A DNA stretch of 64,000 nt from Pseudarthrobacter sp. (lineage in GTDB: Bacteria; Actinomycetota; Actinomycetes; Actinomycetales; Micrococcaceae). Location of the stretch: positions 166,226 through 230,225 of the forward strand of contig JAPSJV010000002.1 in assembly GCA_031178005.1 (NCBI GenBank), read 5' to 3'. This document shows positions 54,767 through 63,539 of this stretch, piece after piece. The notes below the pieces were generated by a model. That model did not search any database. It was not told the origin of the DNA and worked only from the letters and a program-made list of their open reading frames with translations. A program made the position numbers and the translations under genes. Position 1 is the stretch's first letter. Every line of letters begins with the position of its first letter.

Positions 54767-55654
54767 ATGAGCGAAAACCATGTCACCGAAACGCCGCACC
54801 CCGACCATGACCGCGGGTTGGAGTTTGATCTGTCCAAGATCATGAGCCGGCGCTCCCTGGGAGTCTTCCTTGGCATGGGCGGGGCCGCAGCGGCACTGGC
54901 TGCCTGCACTCCGGACGGAAGCACACCATCCGCAACCACAACGGCTGCCGTCACCGAATCCACTGTGCCTTCCGCCGGCGCCACCGGCACGCCCGCGCCT
55001 ACGCTGACCCGCGCCATCGCCGAGTGCGGCGTGGAGATTCCCCAGGAAACAGCCGGGCCGTTTCCCGGGGACGGTTCCAATGGCCCCAACGCATTGGAAG
55101 CCTCCGGCGTGGTCCGCAGGGACATTACCAGCAGCTTTGGAGCGTCCGGTACCCAGGCCGGGGGCGTACCACTGACCTTCACGCTGACCCTGCTGGACAA
55201 CTCCAACGGCTGTTCCCCGCTGGCCGGCGCGGCGGTCTACGCGTGGCACTGCGACCGGGACGGCAAGTACTCGATGTACGACTCGGGGCTGGAAGGAGAG
55301 AACTACCTCCGCGGCGTCCAGGAGGCAGACGGCAACGGCCAGGTCACCTTCACCAGCGTCTTCCCCGGCGCCTACAACGGCCGCTGGCCGCACATCCACT
55401 TCGAGGTGTTCGAATCGATGAGCAACGCCACGTCAGCCGGGCAGGTGCTGGCCGTCTCACAAATAGCCCTTACCGAGGCCTCCTGCAACGACGTCTACGC
55501 CACGGAAGGCTACGGGACCAGCGCCCGGAACTTCCCGCGCACCACGCTTCAGAGCGACGGCGTCTTTGGCGATGACGGTGGCGTCTACCAGCTGGCCACC
55601 ATGACCGGTTCCGCGGCAACCGGGTACACCGCGGGGCTCAACGTCACCATCTAA
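54767..55654 (+). CDS. Tat-exported intradiol-dioxygenase-like lipoprotein
   Basis: 295-residue protein. The N-terminal region has a Tat-like motif SRRSLGVFLG and a lipobox LAAC (Cys 47), so it is probably a Tat-exported lipoprotein. The mature part has the fold and iron-ligand pattern of intradiol ring-cleavage dioxygenases: QETAGPFPGDGSNGPN, AAVYAWHCDRDGKYSMY and YNGRWPHIHFEVF (Tyr and His ligands). A Ser/Thr linker lies in residues 50-80. Typical intracellular enzymes cleave catechol or protocatechuate; the extracellular location suggests a different role. No aromatic catabolism genes are nearby. Confidence 0.85.
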   Translation: MSENHVTETPHPDHDRGLEFDLSKIMSRRSLGVFLGMGGAAAALAACTPDGSTPSATTTAAVTESTVPSAGATGTPAPTLTRAIAECGVEIPQETAGPFPGDGSNGPNALEASGVVRRDITSSFGASGTQAGGVPLTFTLTLLDNSNGCSPLAGAAVYAWHCDRDGKYSMYDSGLEGENYLRGVQEADGNGQVTFTSVFPGAYNGRWPHIHFEVFESMSNATSAGQVLAVSQIALTEASCNDVYATEGYGTSARNFPRTTLQSDGVFGDDGGVYQLATMTGSAATGYTAGLNVTI

Positions 55655-55677
55655 GTCCCGGGGCTAGACTCGACAGC

Positions 55678-57054
55678 ATGCCAACACTCTCGACTGACAC
55701 CGGTTTTGCCGCAGCGGATTCCACGGACGCCCGGGCCGAAGCCACCACTGCGGCACATCACATCCAGGACCTGGGCGCCTACGTCAGCGCATCGCCGTCG
55801 AGCTTCCATGCTGTCAGTGAAGCAGGCCGCCGGCTGGACGCGGCAGGGTTTACCCGGCTGAACGAGCTGGCCGAATGGCCCCGCGGCGCCGGCAGTTACT
55901 ACATCGTCCGGGACGGCGCGCTGATCGCGTGGGTGACGCCGGAAACGGCCGGTCCCACCACCGGATTCCACATCCTTGGCTCGCACACGGATTCGCCGTC
56001 CTTCAAGCTCAAGCCCAAGCCCACCACGGGGGCATTCGGCTGGCTGCAGGCCGGCGTCGAGGTTTACGGCGGACCGCTGCTGAACTCCTGGCTTGACCGT
56101 GAGCTGCGCTTGGCTGGCCGGCTGGTAATGCTGGACGGCACCGAACACCTCACCGCCACGGGCGCGCTGCTGCGGTTCCCGCAACTGGCCATCCACCTGG
56201 ACCGCGCAGTGAACGAAGGCCTCGCGCTGGACAAACAGCGCCACATGAATCCCGTGTGGGGGCTCGGGAATCCGGCCGACGCCGATCTCCTGGGAGTGCT
56301 GGCGGCGAACGCTTCCGGAGGTGCAGCCGTGGATCCGGCACAGATCGGCGGGTACGACGTCGTTATTGCGGATGCCCAGGCGCCTGCGGTTTTCGGGGCC
56401 AACAGTGAGTTCTTCGCGTCCGGGCGGCTGGACAACCTTTCGGCGACCCATGCCGGACTGACGGCACTGATCCGGCATTCGTCGGGCACGGGCTCTGGCG
56501 GCGGCTCTGCACCGATTGCCATCCTCGCTGCCTTCGATCATGAGGAGATCGGCTCCAACTCACGCTCCGGTGCATGCGGGCCCATCCTTGAAGACGTCCT
56601 GACCCGGATCTCCGATGGATTGGGCGCCACGGTGAGCCAGCGGCGGCAGGCGTTCTCGGCGTCGTTCTGTGTCTCCGCCGATGCGGGCCACGCAGTCCAC
56701 CCCAACTACCCGGAGCGGCACGACCCGGCCAACCATCCCGTGCTGAACGGCGGCCCGCTGCTGAAGATCAACGCCAACCAGCGGTATGCCACCGACGCGG
56801 CCGGCGCCGCCTTGTGGGCCAGGCTTTGCGGCCAGGCGGGCGTCCCCTACCAGGAGTTTGTCTCCAACAACGTGATGCCTTGCGGTTCCACCATCGGGCC
56901 GCTGACGGCCACCCGGCTGGGCATCCGTACCGTGGACGTCGGCGTGCCCCTGCTGTCCATGCACTCTGCCCGCGAACTCTGTGGCGTCCAGGACCCGCAC
57001 TGGCTGGCCCTGGCCACGGAGGCGTTCTTCGCGGAACCGGCACTCAACAGCTAG
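55678..57054 (+). CDS. M18 family aminopeptidase
   Basis: 458-residue zinc aminopeptidase (M18, like PepA/aspartyl aminopeptidase). Metal-binding and catalytic pieces are visible: HILGSHTDSPSFKLKP, the second metal site with catalytic Glu AFDHEEIGSNS and DAGHAVHPNYPERHDP, and the C-terminal MHSARELCG His. Length is normal for the family. It acts in peptide turnover in the cytoplasm. Its stop codon shares bases with the convergent ABC permease gene stop in CTAG, so there is no intergenic space. Confidence 0.93.
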   Translation: MPTLSTDTGFAAADSTDARAEATTAAHHIQDLGAYVSASPSSFHAVSEAGRRLDAAGFTRLNELAEWPRGAGSYYIVRDGALIAWVTPETAGPTTGFHILGSHTDSPSFKLKPKPTTGAFGWLQAGVEVYGGPLLNSWLDRELRLAGRLVMLDGTEHLTATGALLRFPQLAIHLDRAVNEGLALDKQRHMNPVWGLGNPADADLLGVLAANASGGAAVDPAQIGGYDVVIADAQAPAVFGANSEFFASGRLDNLSATHAGLTALIRHSSGTGSGGGSAPIAILAAFDHEEIGSNSRSGACGPILEDVLTRISDGLGATVSQRRQAFSASFCVSADAGHAVHPNYPERHDPANHPVLNGGPLLKINANQRYATDAAGAALWARLCGQAGVPYQEFVSNNVMPCGSTIGPLTATRLGIRTVDVGVPLLSMHSARELCGVQDPHWLALATEAFFAEPALNS

Positions 57055-57812
57055 TTGATCTTGCGGCGGTACGTCATCATGGCGAAGGCGTAGGCCACCA
57101 CCAGGATGCCGACGCACCAGCCCAGGGCCACCCAGATGCCGCTGCCAACGGGTTGGCCTGAGAACAGATCCTGGATCGTGTTGACGATCGAGGTGACCGG
57201 CTGGTTTTCGGCGAACGCCCGCACCGGTCCCGGCATGGTCTCGGTGGGAACGAAGGCCGAGCTGATGAAGGGCAGGAAGATCAGCGGGTAGGAGAACCCG
57301 GTGGCGCCGTCCACCGATTTTGCGGCCATGCCGGCGATGATGGCAATCCAGGTGAGCGCCAGGGTGAACAGCGCCAGGATGCCGATCACGGCAAGCCATT
57401 CCAGCACGTTTGCCGAGGTCCGGAAACCCATGGCGAGGGCGATCAGCACAATGATCACCAGGGAAAGCCCGTTGGCCACCAGCGATGTCAGCACGTGGGC
57501 CCACAACACGGAGGACCGGGCGATCGGCATCGACTGGAACCGCTCGAAGATGCCGCTGCTCATGTCCGTGAACACCCGCAGCGCCGTATAGGCGATGCCC
57601 GAAGCAATGGCGATGAGCATAATGCCCGGCAGCAGGTAGTTGACGTAGTTTTCCGTCTCCCCCATGATGGCGCCGCCGAAGACGTAGACGAACAGCAGCA
57701 TCAGGGCGATCGGCGTGATGGCCGTGGTGATGATGGTGTCCACGCTGCGGAAGATGTGCCGCATGGAGCGGCCCAGCAACACTGTGGTGTCTGCGAGAAA
57801 GTGCGTTTTCAT
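57051..57812 (-). CDS. ABC exporter permease (ABC-2 type)
   Basis: 253-residue membrane subunit beginning at ATG 57812 (MKTHFLADTTVLLGRSMRHIF), which overlaps the ATPase stop by four bases. Upstream in-frame residues come from an out-of-frame overlap with the ATPase and are not likely translated. Features include LPGIMLIAIASGIAYTA, MSSGIFERFQSMPIARSSVL and SVDGATGFSYPLIFLPFISSAFVP, typical of DrrB-like exporters. It is the last gene of the PadR-DUF1048-ABC operon, all overlapping ATGA. Confidence 0.9.
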   Translation of the reverse strand: MKTHFLADTTVLLGRSMRHIFRSVDTIITTAITPIALMLLFVYVFGGAIMGETENYVNYLLPGIMLIAIASGIAYTALRVFTDMSSGIFERFQSMPIARSSVLWAHVLTSLVANGLSLVIIVLIALAMGFRTSANVLEWLAVIGILALFTLALTWIAIIAGMAAKSVDGATGFSYPLIFLPFISSAFVPTETMPGPVRAFAENQPVTSIVNTIQDLFSGQPVGSGIWVALGWCVGILVVAYAFAMMTYRRKIN

Positions 57813-58603
57813 GACCTGTCCCCACTTGGTTCTTTGCTGTTGTTCCCCACGAGCGCGAGGAAGATTTCCTCCAGGGTTGGCTGTTTCTCCACGTACTCCA
57901 CCTTTGCCGGCGGGAGCAGCTGCTTCAGCTCCGCAAGGGTGCCGTTTGCGATGATGCGGCCCTCGTGGAGGATGGCGATGCGGTCCGCGAGCTGTTCGGC
58001 CTCGTCCAGGTACTGCGTGGTGAGCAGCACCGTGGTCCCCTGCGTGGAAAGGTCCTTGATGATCCGCCACACGTCCAGGCGCGCTTCAGGGTCCAGCCCG
58101 GTGGTGGGCTCGTCCAGGAAAATCACCTTCGGCTGTCCGATCAGGCTCATGGCAATGTCCAGGCGGCGGCGCATGCCTCCGGAATAGGTCCCCACTTTCC
58201 GCGGACCAGCCTCGGTCAGGTTGAAGCGCGCCAGGAGGTCGTCCGCAACGTTGCCGGGAGCCTTCAGGTGCCGCAGCTTCGCCACCAGCACCAGGTTTTC
58301 CCGGCCTGTCAGAATTTCATCCACCGCCGCGAACTGCCCGGTGAGGCTGATGGATTCGCGGATCTTTAGGGGTTCGGCGTCGACGTCGAAACCGTTGACC
58401 GTGCAAGTTCCCGCATCCGCTTTCAGCAGTGTGGACAGGATCTTCACCATGGTGGTCTTGCCTGCGCCGTTGGAGCCCAGGAGTGCGAAGATGCTCCCCG
58501 GGGCAACCTCAAAGTCAACGCCCCGGAGCACGTGCAGGTTTTTGAAGGACTTCTCAACGCCCTGCACCTGGATGGCCGGCCCAATGCCTGCTGGGTTGGT
58601 CAT
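57809..58603 (-). CDS. ABC exporter ATP-binding protein (DrrA-like)
   Basis: 264-residue ATPase. Walker A is GSNGAGKTTMVKIL, the signature is YSGGMRRRLDIAMSL and Walker B is VIFLDEPTTGLDP. It precedes its permease with a four-base overlap. PadR-family regulators often control such drug or stress exporters. The substrate is not known. Start ATG 58603. Confidence 0.9.
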   Translation of the reverse strand: MTNPAGIGPAIQVQGVEKSFKNLHVLRGVDFEVAPGSIFALLGSNGAGKTTMVKILSTLLKADAGTCTVNGFDVDAEPLKIRESISLTGQFAAVDEILTGRENLVLVAKLRHLKAPGNVADDLLARFNLTEAGPRKVGTYSGGMRRRLDIAMSLIGQPKVIFLDEPTTGLDPEARLDVWRIIKDLSTQGTTVLLTTQYLDEAEQLADRIAILHEGRIIANGTLAELKQLLPPAKVEYVEKQPTLEEIFLALVGNNSKEPSGDRS

Positions 58604-58977
58604 GGCGTGGACTCCTTCGCTTTCGCATCATTGACGGCTTCGATGAGGCGGGCCCGTTCCTTATCGATCCAGCGTTTGCCGCCGTAGGACTGGGCGAATG
58701 TCTCCGCGAACTCGACCGGATCATCGCCTACGATCGCACTGACGGGCGTGCCGTCCACGGCAGCCCGCTCCCACAGATCGGTGAGGTCCGTGAGCATTTG
58801 CACGAGGGTGTCGCCGTCCGTGACGCCGCCGTAGTACATGAAGTACCTGTTGAAGGCGGCTGCGGCGGTGCGGTAGGGCTCGGGCAGCGCATCCAGCCGT
58901 GCCTTTGCCTGCTTGTACTGCTTCTTCTGTTCCAGCGAGCCGGTGAGTGCTTCGATCCATTTGGCAACCATGGTCAT
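58600..58977 (-). CDS. DUF1048 family protein
   Basis: 125-residue DUF1048 protein, a small alpha-helical family often encoded in operons with PadR regulators and ABC exporters. Visible pieces are KQAKARLDALPEPYRTA, FNRYFMYYGGV and FAETFAQSYGGKRWIDKERARL, with no membrane segment. Function is unknown. Start and stop codons overlap with the PadR gene and the ATPase gene by four bases, so it is translated with both. Confidence 0.85.
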   Translation of the reverse strand: MTMVAKWIEALTGSLEQKKQYKQAKARLDALPEPYRTAAAAFNRYFMYYGGVTDGDTLVQMLTDLTDLWERAAVDGTPVSAIVGDDPVEFAETFAQSYGGKRWIDKERARLIEAVNDAKAKESTP

Positions 58978-59303
58978 TTCTCTTTTCCGTTGAGTTGTTC
59001 AATGCGTTCGGACAGGAAGGTCCAGGTTTTCCAGAACTCCTGGAGTTCCTGCCTGCCCTGGTCGTTGAGTGAATACACCTTCCGTGGCGGGCCCTTTTCC
59101 GAGGGGCGCTTCTCCACGTCCACGAGGCCCTTTTGTTCGATCCGGACGAGCAGCGCGTACACGGTGCCCTCGGCTATATCGGAGAAGCCCTGCTCCCGGA
59201 GAAGCGTGGTGATCTCATACCCGTACGCCGGCTTCCCCGTCAGGAGGGCCAGGACGATGCCCTCCAGTGTTCCTTTGAGCATCTCCGTCATTTGCTTGCC
59301 CAT
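58974..59303 (-). CDS. PadR family transcriptional regulator
   Basis: 109-residue PadR repressor. The winged helix-turn-helix shows MLKGTLEGIVLALLTGKPAYGYEI, then the wing GFSDIAEGTVYALLVRIEQKGLV and KGPPRKVYSLNDQGRQEL; the short C-terminal helix makes it a subfamily-2 (small) PadR. It heads a four-gene operon with DUF1048, ATPase and permease, and repeat-rich operator sequence lies just upstream, so autoregulation is likely. ATG 59303 follows AGGAGGTGTCCC. Confidence 0.9.
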   Translation of the reverse strand: MGKQMTEMLKGTLEGIVLALLTGKPAYGYEITTLLREQGFSDIAEGTVYALLVRIEQKGLVDVEKRPSEKGPPRKVYSLNDQGRQELQEFWKTWTFLSERIEQLNGKEK

Positions 59304-59328
59304 GGGACACCTCCTCTTGCTACTCAGT

Positions 59329-59382
59329 GATACTAGCTACTAGTACATAGTAGCGCTAAGTAGTGGAAGTGCAAGGGTCCGC
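59329..59382 (-). promoter_or_regulatory. PadR operon promoter/operator region
   Basis: On the minus strand TTGCAC and TACTAT are spaced by 16 bases within 59348-59375. The -10 side overlaps a string of TAGTA/TACTA repeats (59331-59353) including the palindrome TACTAGTA (59338-59345). It probably is the autoregulatory operator. Confidence 0.5.
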
Positions 59383-59576
59383 TTGTGCTGTCTTGTTCGG
59401 GTGTGCGCGTCACGCACGGCACGCTTTTGGCGGTGCAGCACCCCGGGTTCCCTGTAGTGGCGAGGATTTACGACGACGGGAGGTTCAATAGGGTGCCCTG
59501 CGTGACACTCCTCAAGCAAGGGGTTTTATGCCGCCAGGTCCAGCGGCAGGTTGTTGGTTCCCGGTATCCTGAAGAC

Positions 59577-59906
59577 ATGTCGAATCCTGCCGTGACGCCC
59601 GAGACGCTCGTTGTGCAAGAGCTCCTTGAAGCGCGCCGGGACGAGTTCTTCGCGCTGCTGGACAAGTACGGCGCGACGAACCCGAAGTTGTTCGGCTCGG
59701 TAGCGCGCGGCACTGCTCACGCCGGGTCCGACATCGACATCCTCGTCGAGATGGATCCCGCCGGTGGGAACCTGCTCATGCGTGCCTCCGGGCTCATGGA
59801 GGAGACCCGGGCCCTGTTCGGCCGCGACGACATCGACGTGTTCCCTGTGCAGCTGCTCAAGCGTCCGATCTCGGCCTCAGCGCTCGAGGACGCGGTCGCG
59901 CTGTGA
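59577..59906 (+). CDS. MNT-type nucleotidyltransferase antitoxin (MntA-like)
   Basis: 109-residue minimal nucleotidyltransferase. GS of the motif (GSVARGTAHAGSDIDILVE) is at 40-41 and the metal-binding Asp residues are at 52 and 54. The start MSNPAVTPETLVV at ATG 59577 is chosen; the frame is open upstream to 59385 but lacks similarity. It overlaps the HEPN gene by four bases (GTGA). In MntA-HepT systems this protein inactivates the toxin by AMP transfer to its tyrosine; that activity is inferred here. Confidence 0.88.
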   Translation: MSNPAVTPETLVVQELLEARRDEFFALLDKYGATNPKLFGSVARGTAHAGSDIDILVEMDPAGGNLLMRASGLMEETRALFGRDDIDVFPVQLLKRPISASALEDAVAL

Positions 59907-60289
59907 GCCGTGGTCCCGACCAGCGGATCTCCGATGTCCTCCAAGCCATCGACCGCTGTCAGCGTTACGTCGGCGCTCTCGACGGCGAGGACCTCGTCGA
60001 CATGGCCGAGGACGCCATTGAGCGCAATCTTCAGATCATCGGCGAGGCGGCGAACCACCTTCCGGCGGAGATCACCGACGCCCACCCGGACATCGCCTGG
60101 CCGCAGATCCGCGGCTTCCGCAACATCCTCGTGCACCAGTACTTCGGGGTGGACGCCGCCATCGTCCGCGAGGTCGTCGAGACTTACCTGCCGCCGCTGG
60201 CCGACGCGCTCCGCCAGCACCTCGCCGACGACGAGCCGGACCCGCCAACTTCGCCTGTAGTGCCTCCGGCACTCTTGGACGATCCGTGA
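59903..60289 (+). CDS. HEPN-domain RNase toxin (HepT-like)
   Basis: 128-residue helical HEPN protein. The RX4HXY motif (R73-N-I-L-V-H78-Q-Y80) is intact; Arg and His form the RNase site and the Tyr is the AMPylation target known for HepT. The preceding EDAIERNLQIIGEAANHLP helix is typical of DUF86/HepT. The C-terminal tail is Pro-rich. GTG 59903 overlaps the MNT gene stop, giving the expected antitoxin-toxin order and coupling. The pair is predicted to be a type VII toxin-antitoxin system. Confidence 0.88.
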   Translation: MSRGPDQRISDVLQAIDRCQRYVGALDGEDLVDMAEDAIERNLQIIGEAANHLPAEITDAHPDIAWPQIRGFRNILVHQYFGVDAAIVREVVETYLPPLADALRQHLADDEPDPPTSPVVPPALLDDP

Positions 60290-60501
60290 AACCCGCTCTG
60301 ACCATTCGCGATGAGAACTAGGGTTCAGCGGCACAGTCCCCGCCGGTAGTCAGCGACAAAGCCATGTCGGTGAGGATCTTTCCCGGTCATGGCAGGCAAA
60401 GGATTCCGCGACGGCCCCAAAGCCTTTGAAAGCCCGGCGTCGAGACCGGACGCGTGGACCGTCCGGGTCAGAACCAGCCCGCGCGGTCCGCCTTCGTGTG
60501 G
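60290..60501. other. Intergenic region, 212 bases
   Basis: No gene is seen. A weak hairpin (CCGGACG/CGTCCGG, 60446-60466) lies downstream of the R-M gene end on the minus strand without a clear T-run. Confidence 0.4.
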
Positions 60502-63224
60502 CTATTCGCTGGTGCCGAAGGGGTCATAGCTGCGCTTACCCTCGGTGATGTCCTTGTTTAGCTGGGTGAGTCGATGCACGATTTCCGTTGAGTCCTGCGC
60601 CACGGATTTTGGGCATCCATAGCAAGCAGCGACTGCTTCATCCAGCTGCTTGTGCAACTTCTTGAGGTCAGCGTAGGCGCCATCATCGACCAGGTTGTAC
60701 AACTTGGTGAGGCCGAAGTCCTCCAATTTACAAATCTCCTGCCGTCGATCGATGACGGCGCGGCTGAGTTCGGCGACTGCCTCGCGTTGGGAGGGGGAGA
60801 CGGGGTCCGGCCAGGGAAACGTCATGAAAACGGACGTAGGGGTGTAGCGGAGCCTGGTTTCCAAGGTGGAGGATCGATGCCAGGCCCAGGCGTCGTGAGT
60901 CGCGGAGAGGAGGACGCCCATGGAGTAGTCATCGTCAAACGCAAACGTGTTGGTCGAGTCACTAGGAAGGGTCCACGGATCGGACCAAGTGAACGATGCT
61001 CGCTTCCCTACCCGAACACCGGCTATCACGCGGCTGCAATCCAAAACTGCTTTCCTAAGGCCGGGTCGATTTTCACCGAACAACCACCACACATTTCGGT
61101 ACAGTGCACGATTATTCGACTCCCGAACTGGTTTGACTCGCTCCCTTAGGATCTTCAGTGCGGCAGGATACTGTGTGGCCTCCTCCAGCGGGCGGAGGCC
61201 AAAGTCTATGATCCAACGCTGAGGGGCTTGTGTCGGGATCTCGGATATGTCTTCACCTGTCAGATAGGGTCGGACAACATCTTCGTAGCGTGGGGCACCC
61301 GTAGCCATCAGGCGCTCAGCCTCTGACTTTGACACGATGAAGCCGGCCCCGACAGGAATTGGTCCTTGGAAGCATTTTCCCTTGTTCGCCGTGAGCTGTG
61401 TAGGTTCCCACGACCCGGCCTCTTCGTCATACAGGGACGGGTTAATGCCTCCCGCCGGTGCGCCATCAAGCGTAAATGAAATCGCGGGGGGGGGGTGACA
61501 TATTTGGCCCAATTCACGATGCTGACGTGGACTTTGGCCTCGCCTGGCCATTTTTGGCTGGAAACCGCATCCGTGATGACGCCGCCGTTGGCAACGATGT
61601 ATTCCAGTGATGCCGAACGTGCGCGGTTCTGAGAAATCGAGTTGGTGCCAACCAAGCCGGCCCGCTGCCCCGGCTTCAGTTGGTCCTGGGCCTTGCGGAA
61701 CCAGTACACGCACAGGTCCTTGATGCCAACATTGAACTGCTTCTTGAGCCAATCCAAATATTCGTCACCCAGGGAGCCACGCAGCAACTGGGATCCAAGG
61801 AACGGTGGATTCCCGATGATTGCATCCACTTCGGGCCACTCTGCGGCCAGCGCATCGGCCCGGCGAATCGAGGACATGTCTACAAGCGGCAGGGGATCCT
61901 CGGCAGCACCAAAACGGTCGATCATCTGGCGCTGGCCCATCCACAGCGTCAGCCGTGCAATCAGCACCGCGATGCCTTCTATGTCGATGCCGTGCAGGTT
62001 GCTAAGCGGATAGTACGGTAACGGACCGGAAGGCGCCGGCACACCGGTGCTGGCCGCCGTCGTCGTAACTCTTTCTTTCAGTTCCTGCTCGAGTCCGCGC
62101 AATTCACGGTAGGCCACGTAGAGGAAGTTGCCGCAGCCACAGGCAGGATCGAGCACCTTGAAAGCGCAGAGCTCATCAAGTAACGCGACGCCAGCTGCCA
62201 CGGAGGAGACGGCGTCGATCCGTTCGCGCCACGGCCGGATGATGGTGGGCGTGACGATCTTCATGATGTCGGCCTCGTGCGTGTAGTGCGCGCCGAGTTC
62301 CGCCCGTCGGTCCTCGCCGAGCACGCCTTCCATCAACGAGCCGAATATGGTGGGGTCCACCTGCCGCCAGTCGAATTCGGCGGCTTGGTCCAGCATCCGA
62401 AGTTCGGCAATGGTGAGGTCAACCTCGGCCGGTTCCAGGAACAGCGAACCATTGACGTAGCGGGTGCCGTGCAGCTCGCCCTTGCGGTTCTGACTTCCCT
62501 TCTGGTTCAAGACGCGGAAGAGGAAGCCGATGTCCTTCGCCGAATTGGGGTCTTGCTCACTGAGCAGCCGCTTCACGATGATCTGGAGCGGGTAGCCGTC
62601 CAGCATGCCCAAGTCCTCCGCGAAGAGACACCAGACGGACTGCAGCGTAAAGCGCTGAATTTCGTCGATGGGTGCAGCACTTCGGTCCGCAAGGGAGAGA
62701 TACAGTGCGGCGATGTGCTTCGCGGCGTCCTTGGTCATAGCCCGGTGGTGCTCGGCGAAGACGGGGTCCAGAGTGGTGTCGGCAAGGAACAGCAGGGAGT
62801 CGTACTTGTCGGGCAGGTCGTTGAGCGGGACGGTTAGGCGGGGCTTGGTTGGAAAACGGCCGGGCTCCCAGATTTCGAACTCGTGAAAGTTGCAGATCAC
62901 AACAAAGCGGGCCGCCGGGATGTCCTCTTTCTCGTTTGAGGATTCCAGCCAGTAGCGCTGGATCTGCTCCCTGGCGGATTCAACCTTGATTCCGGGCTTC
63001 TTCATCTCGACGATGAGTGTTCCGGGCCAGTGAAGATCCATAAAACCAGCACTGGACTTGAAATCTTCAAACAGTGCGCCCGCGGTCTGGCGGTTGGAGC
63101 CATAGCATTCGAAGAGCTCGTTCAGGAAGGTCTGCGCCTCGGCCTTTTCACCTCCGCCGTACTTCCGCCACTTGGCGGCGAACTTGATGAGTGCTGCCCG
63201 GATTTCCTCGCCACTGCGCGCCAA
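60502..63224 (-). pseudogene. MmeI-like type IIL restriction-modification gene, frame broken at a C10 tract
   Basis: Single-chain restriction endonuclease-methyltransferase (about 907 aa if in frame; MmeI is 919). The N-terminal endonuclease region has a PD-(D/E)xK pattern (Asp 63, Glu 73, Lys 75 in LIVEMKKPG). The methyltransferase has motif I DPACGCGNFLYVA (Asp 359) and motif IV NPPF (Asn 472). The C-terminal region (after about residue 577) resembles a target-recognition plus helical domain. The frame breaks at ten C residues on the coding strand (61486-61495): residues 1-577 read to a stop at 61308, and the C-terminal third continues one frame over to 60502. One C more (11) or two fewer (8) restores a single frame. 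Start is TTG 63224, uncertain. Confidence 0.85.
61486..61495 (-). repeat. Homopolymer tract of ten C (coding strand)
   Basis: Ten consecutive C residues on the coding strand of the R-M gene, directly at the frame break. A tract of this length is mutable by slippage and is also a place where sequencing or assembly often miscounts. Confidence 0.9.
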
Positions 63225-63281
63225 TGCGCCCCCGTTCCATCGACGTTTCAGTTTGAGCTGACGCTACAGCAGTTCTGCCAG

Positions 63282-63539
63282 CTATAGCAGGCGGAGGGCT
63301 TCCTGGCGGTAATACGCGTCCTGCATCAGTCGCTTACGGGTTTTCTCGAGGGCTTCGATGGCCTCGTCCAAAGCCAGCTTCGCGTTGACTTCTTCTTCAT
63401 GTTTGGCGGCGTGGACACGAACCTTTTTGGCGCGGCTTAAGGCATGCTCAATGTTGAGGAGCACGTCCGAAACACCGTTCATTACGAGTTCGTGTGCAGC
63501 CTCTTCACTGGAGCGCTGGGCACCTGGGGTGGCTGCCAT
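63282..63539 (-). CDS. Small alpha-helical hypothetical protein (85 aa)
   Basis: 85-residue protein starting at ATG 63539 (MAATPGAQRSSEEAAHELV), which has GGAGGAACAT just upstream; the frame continues upstream to 63623 without a site. The sequence is rich in Glu, Lys and Ala, with a coiled-coil-like region (KHEEEVNAKLALDEAIEALEKTRKRL). No family is recognised. It lies 57 bases upstream of the R-M gene on the same strand, so it could share its transcript. Codon use fits the genome. Confidence 0.65.
   Translation of the reverse strand: MAATPGAQRSSEEAAHELVMNGVSDVLLNIEHALSRAKKVRVHAAKHEEEVNAKLALDEAIEALEKTRKRLMQDAYYRQEALRLL

Noticed and set aside
61308..61485. Out-of-frame end of the N-terminal R-M reading frame as a real C-terminus
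   Set aside because: After the C10 tract it has no family similarity, whereas the alternative frame continues the expected C-terminal domain.
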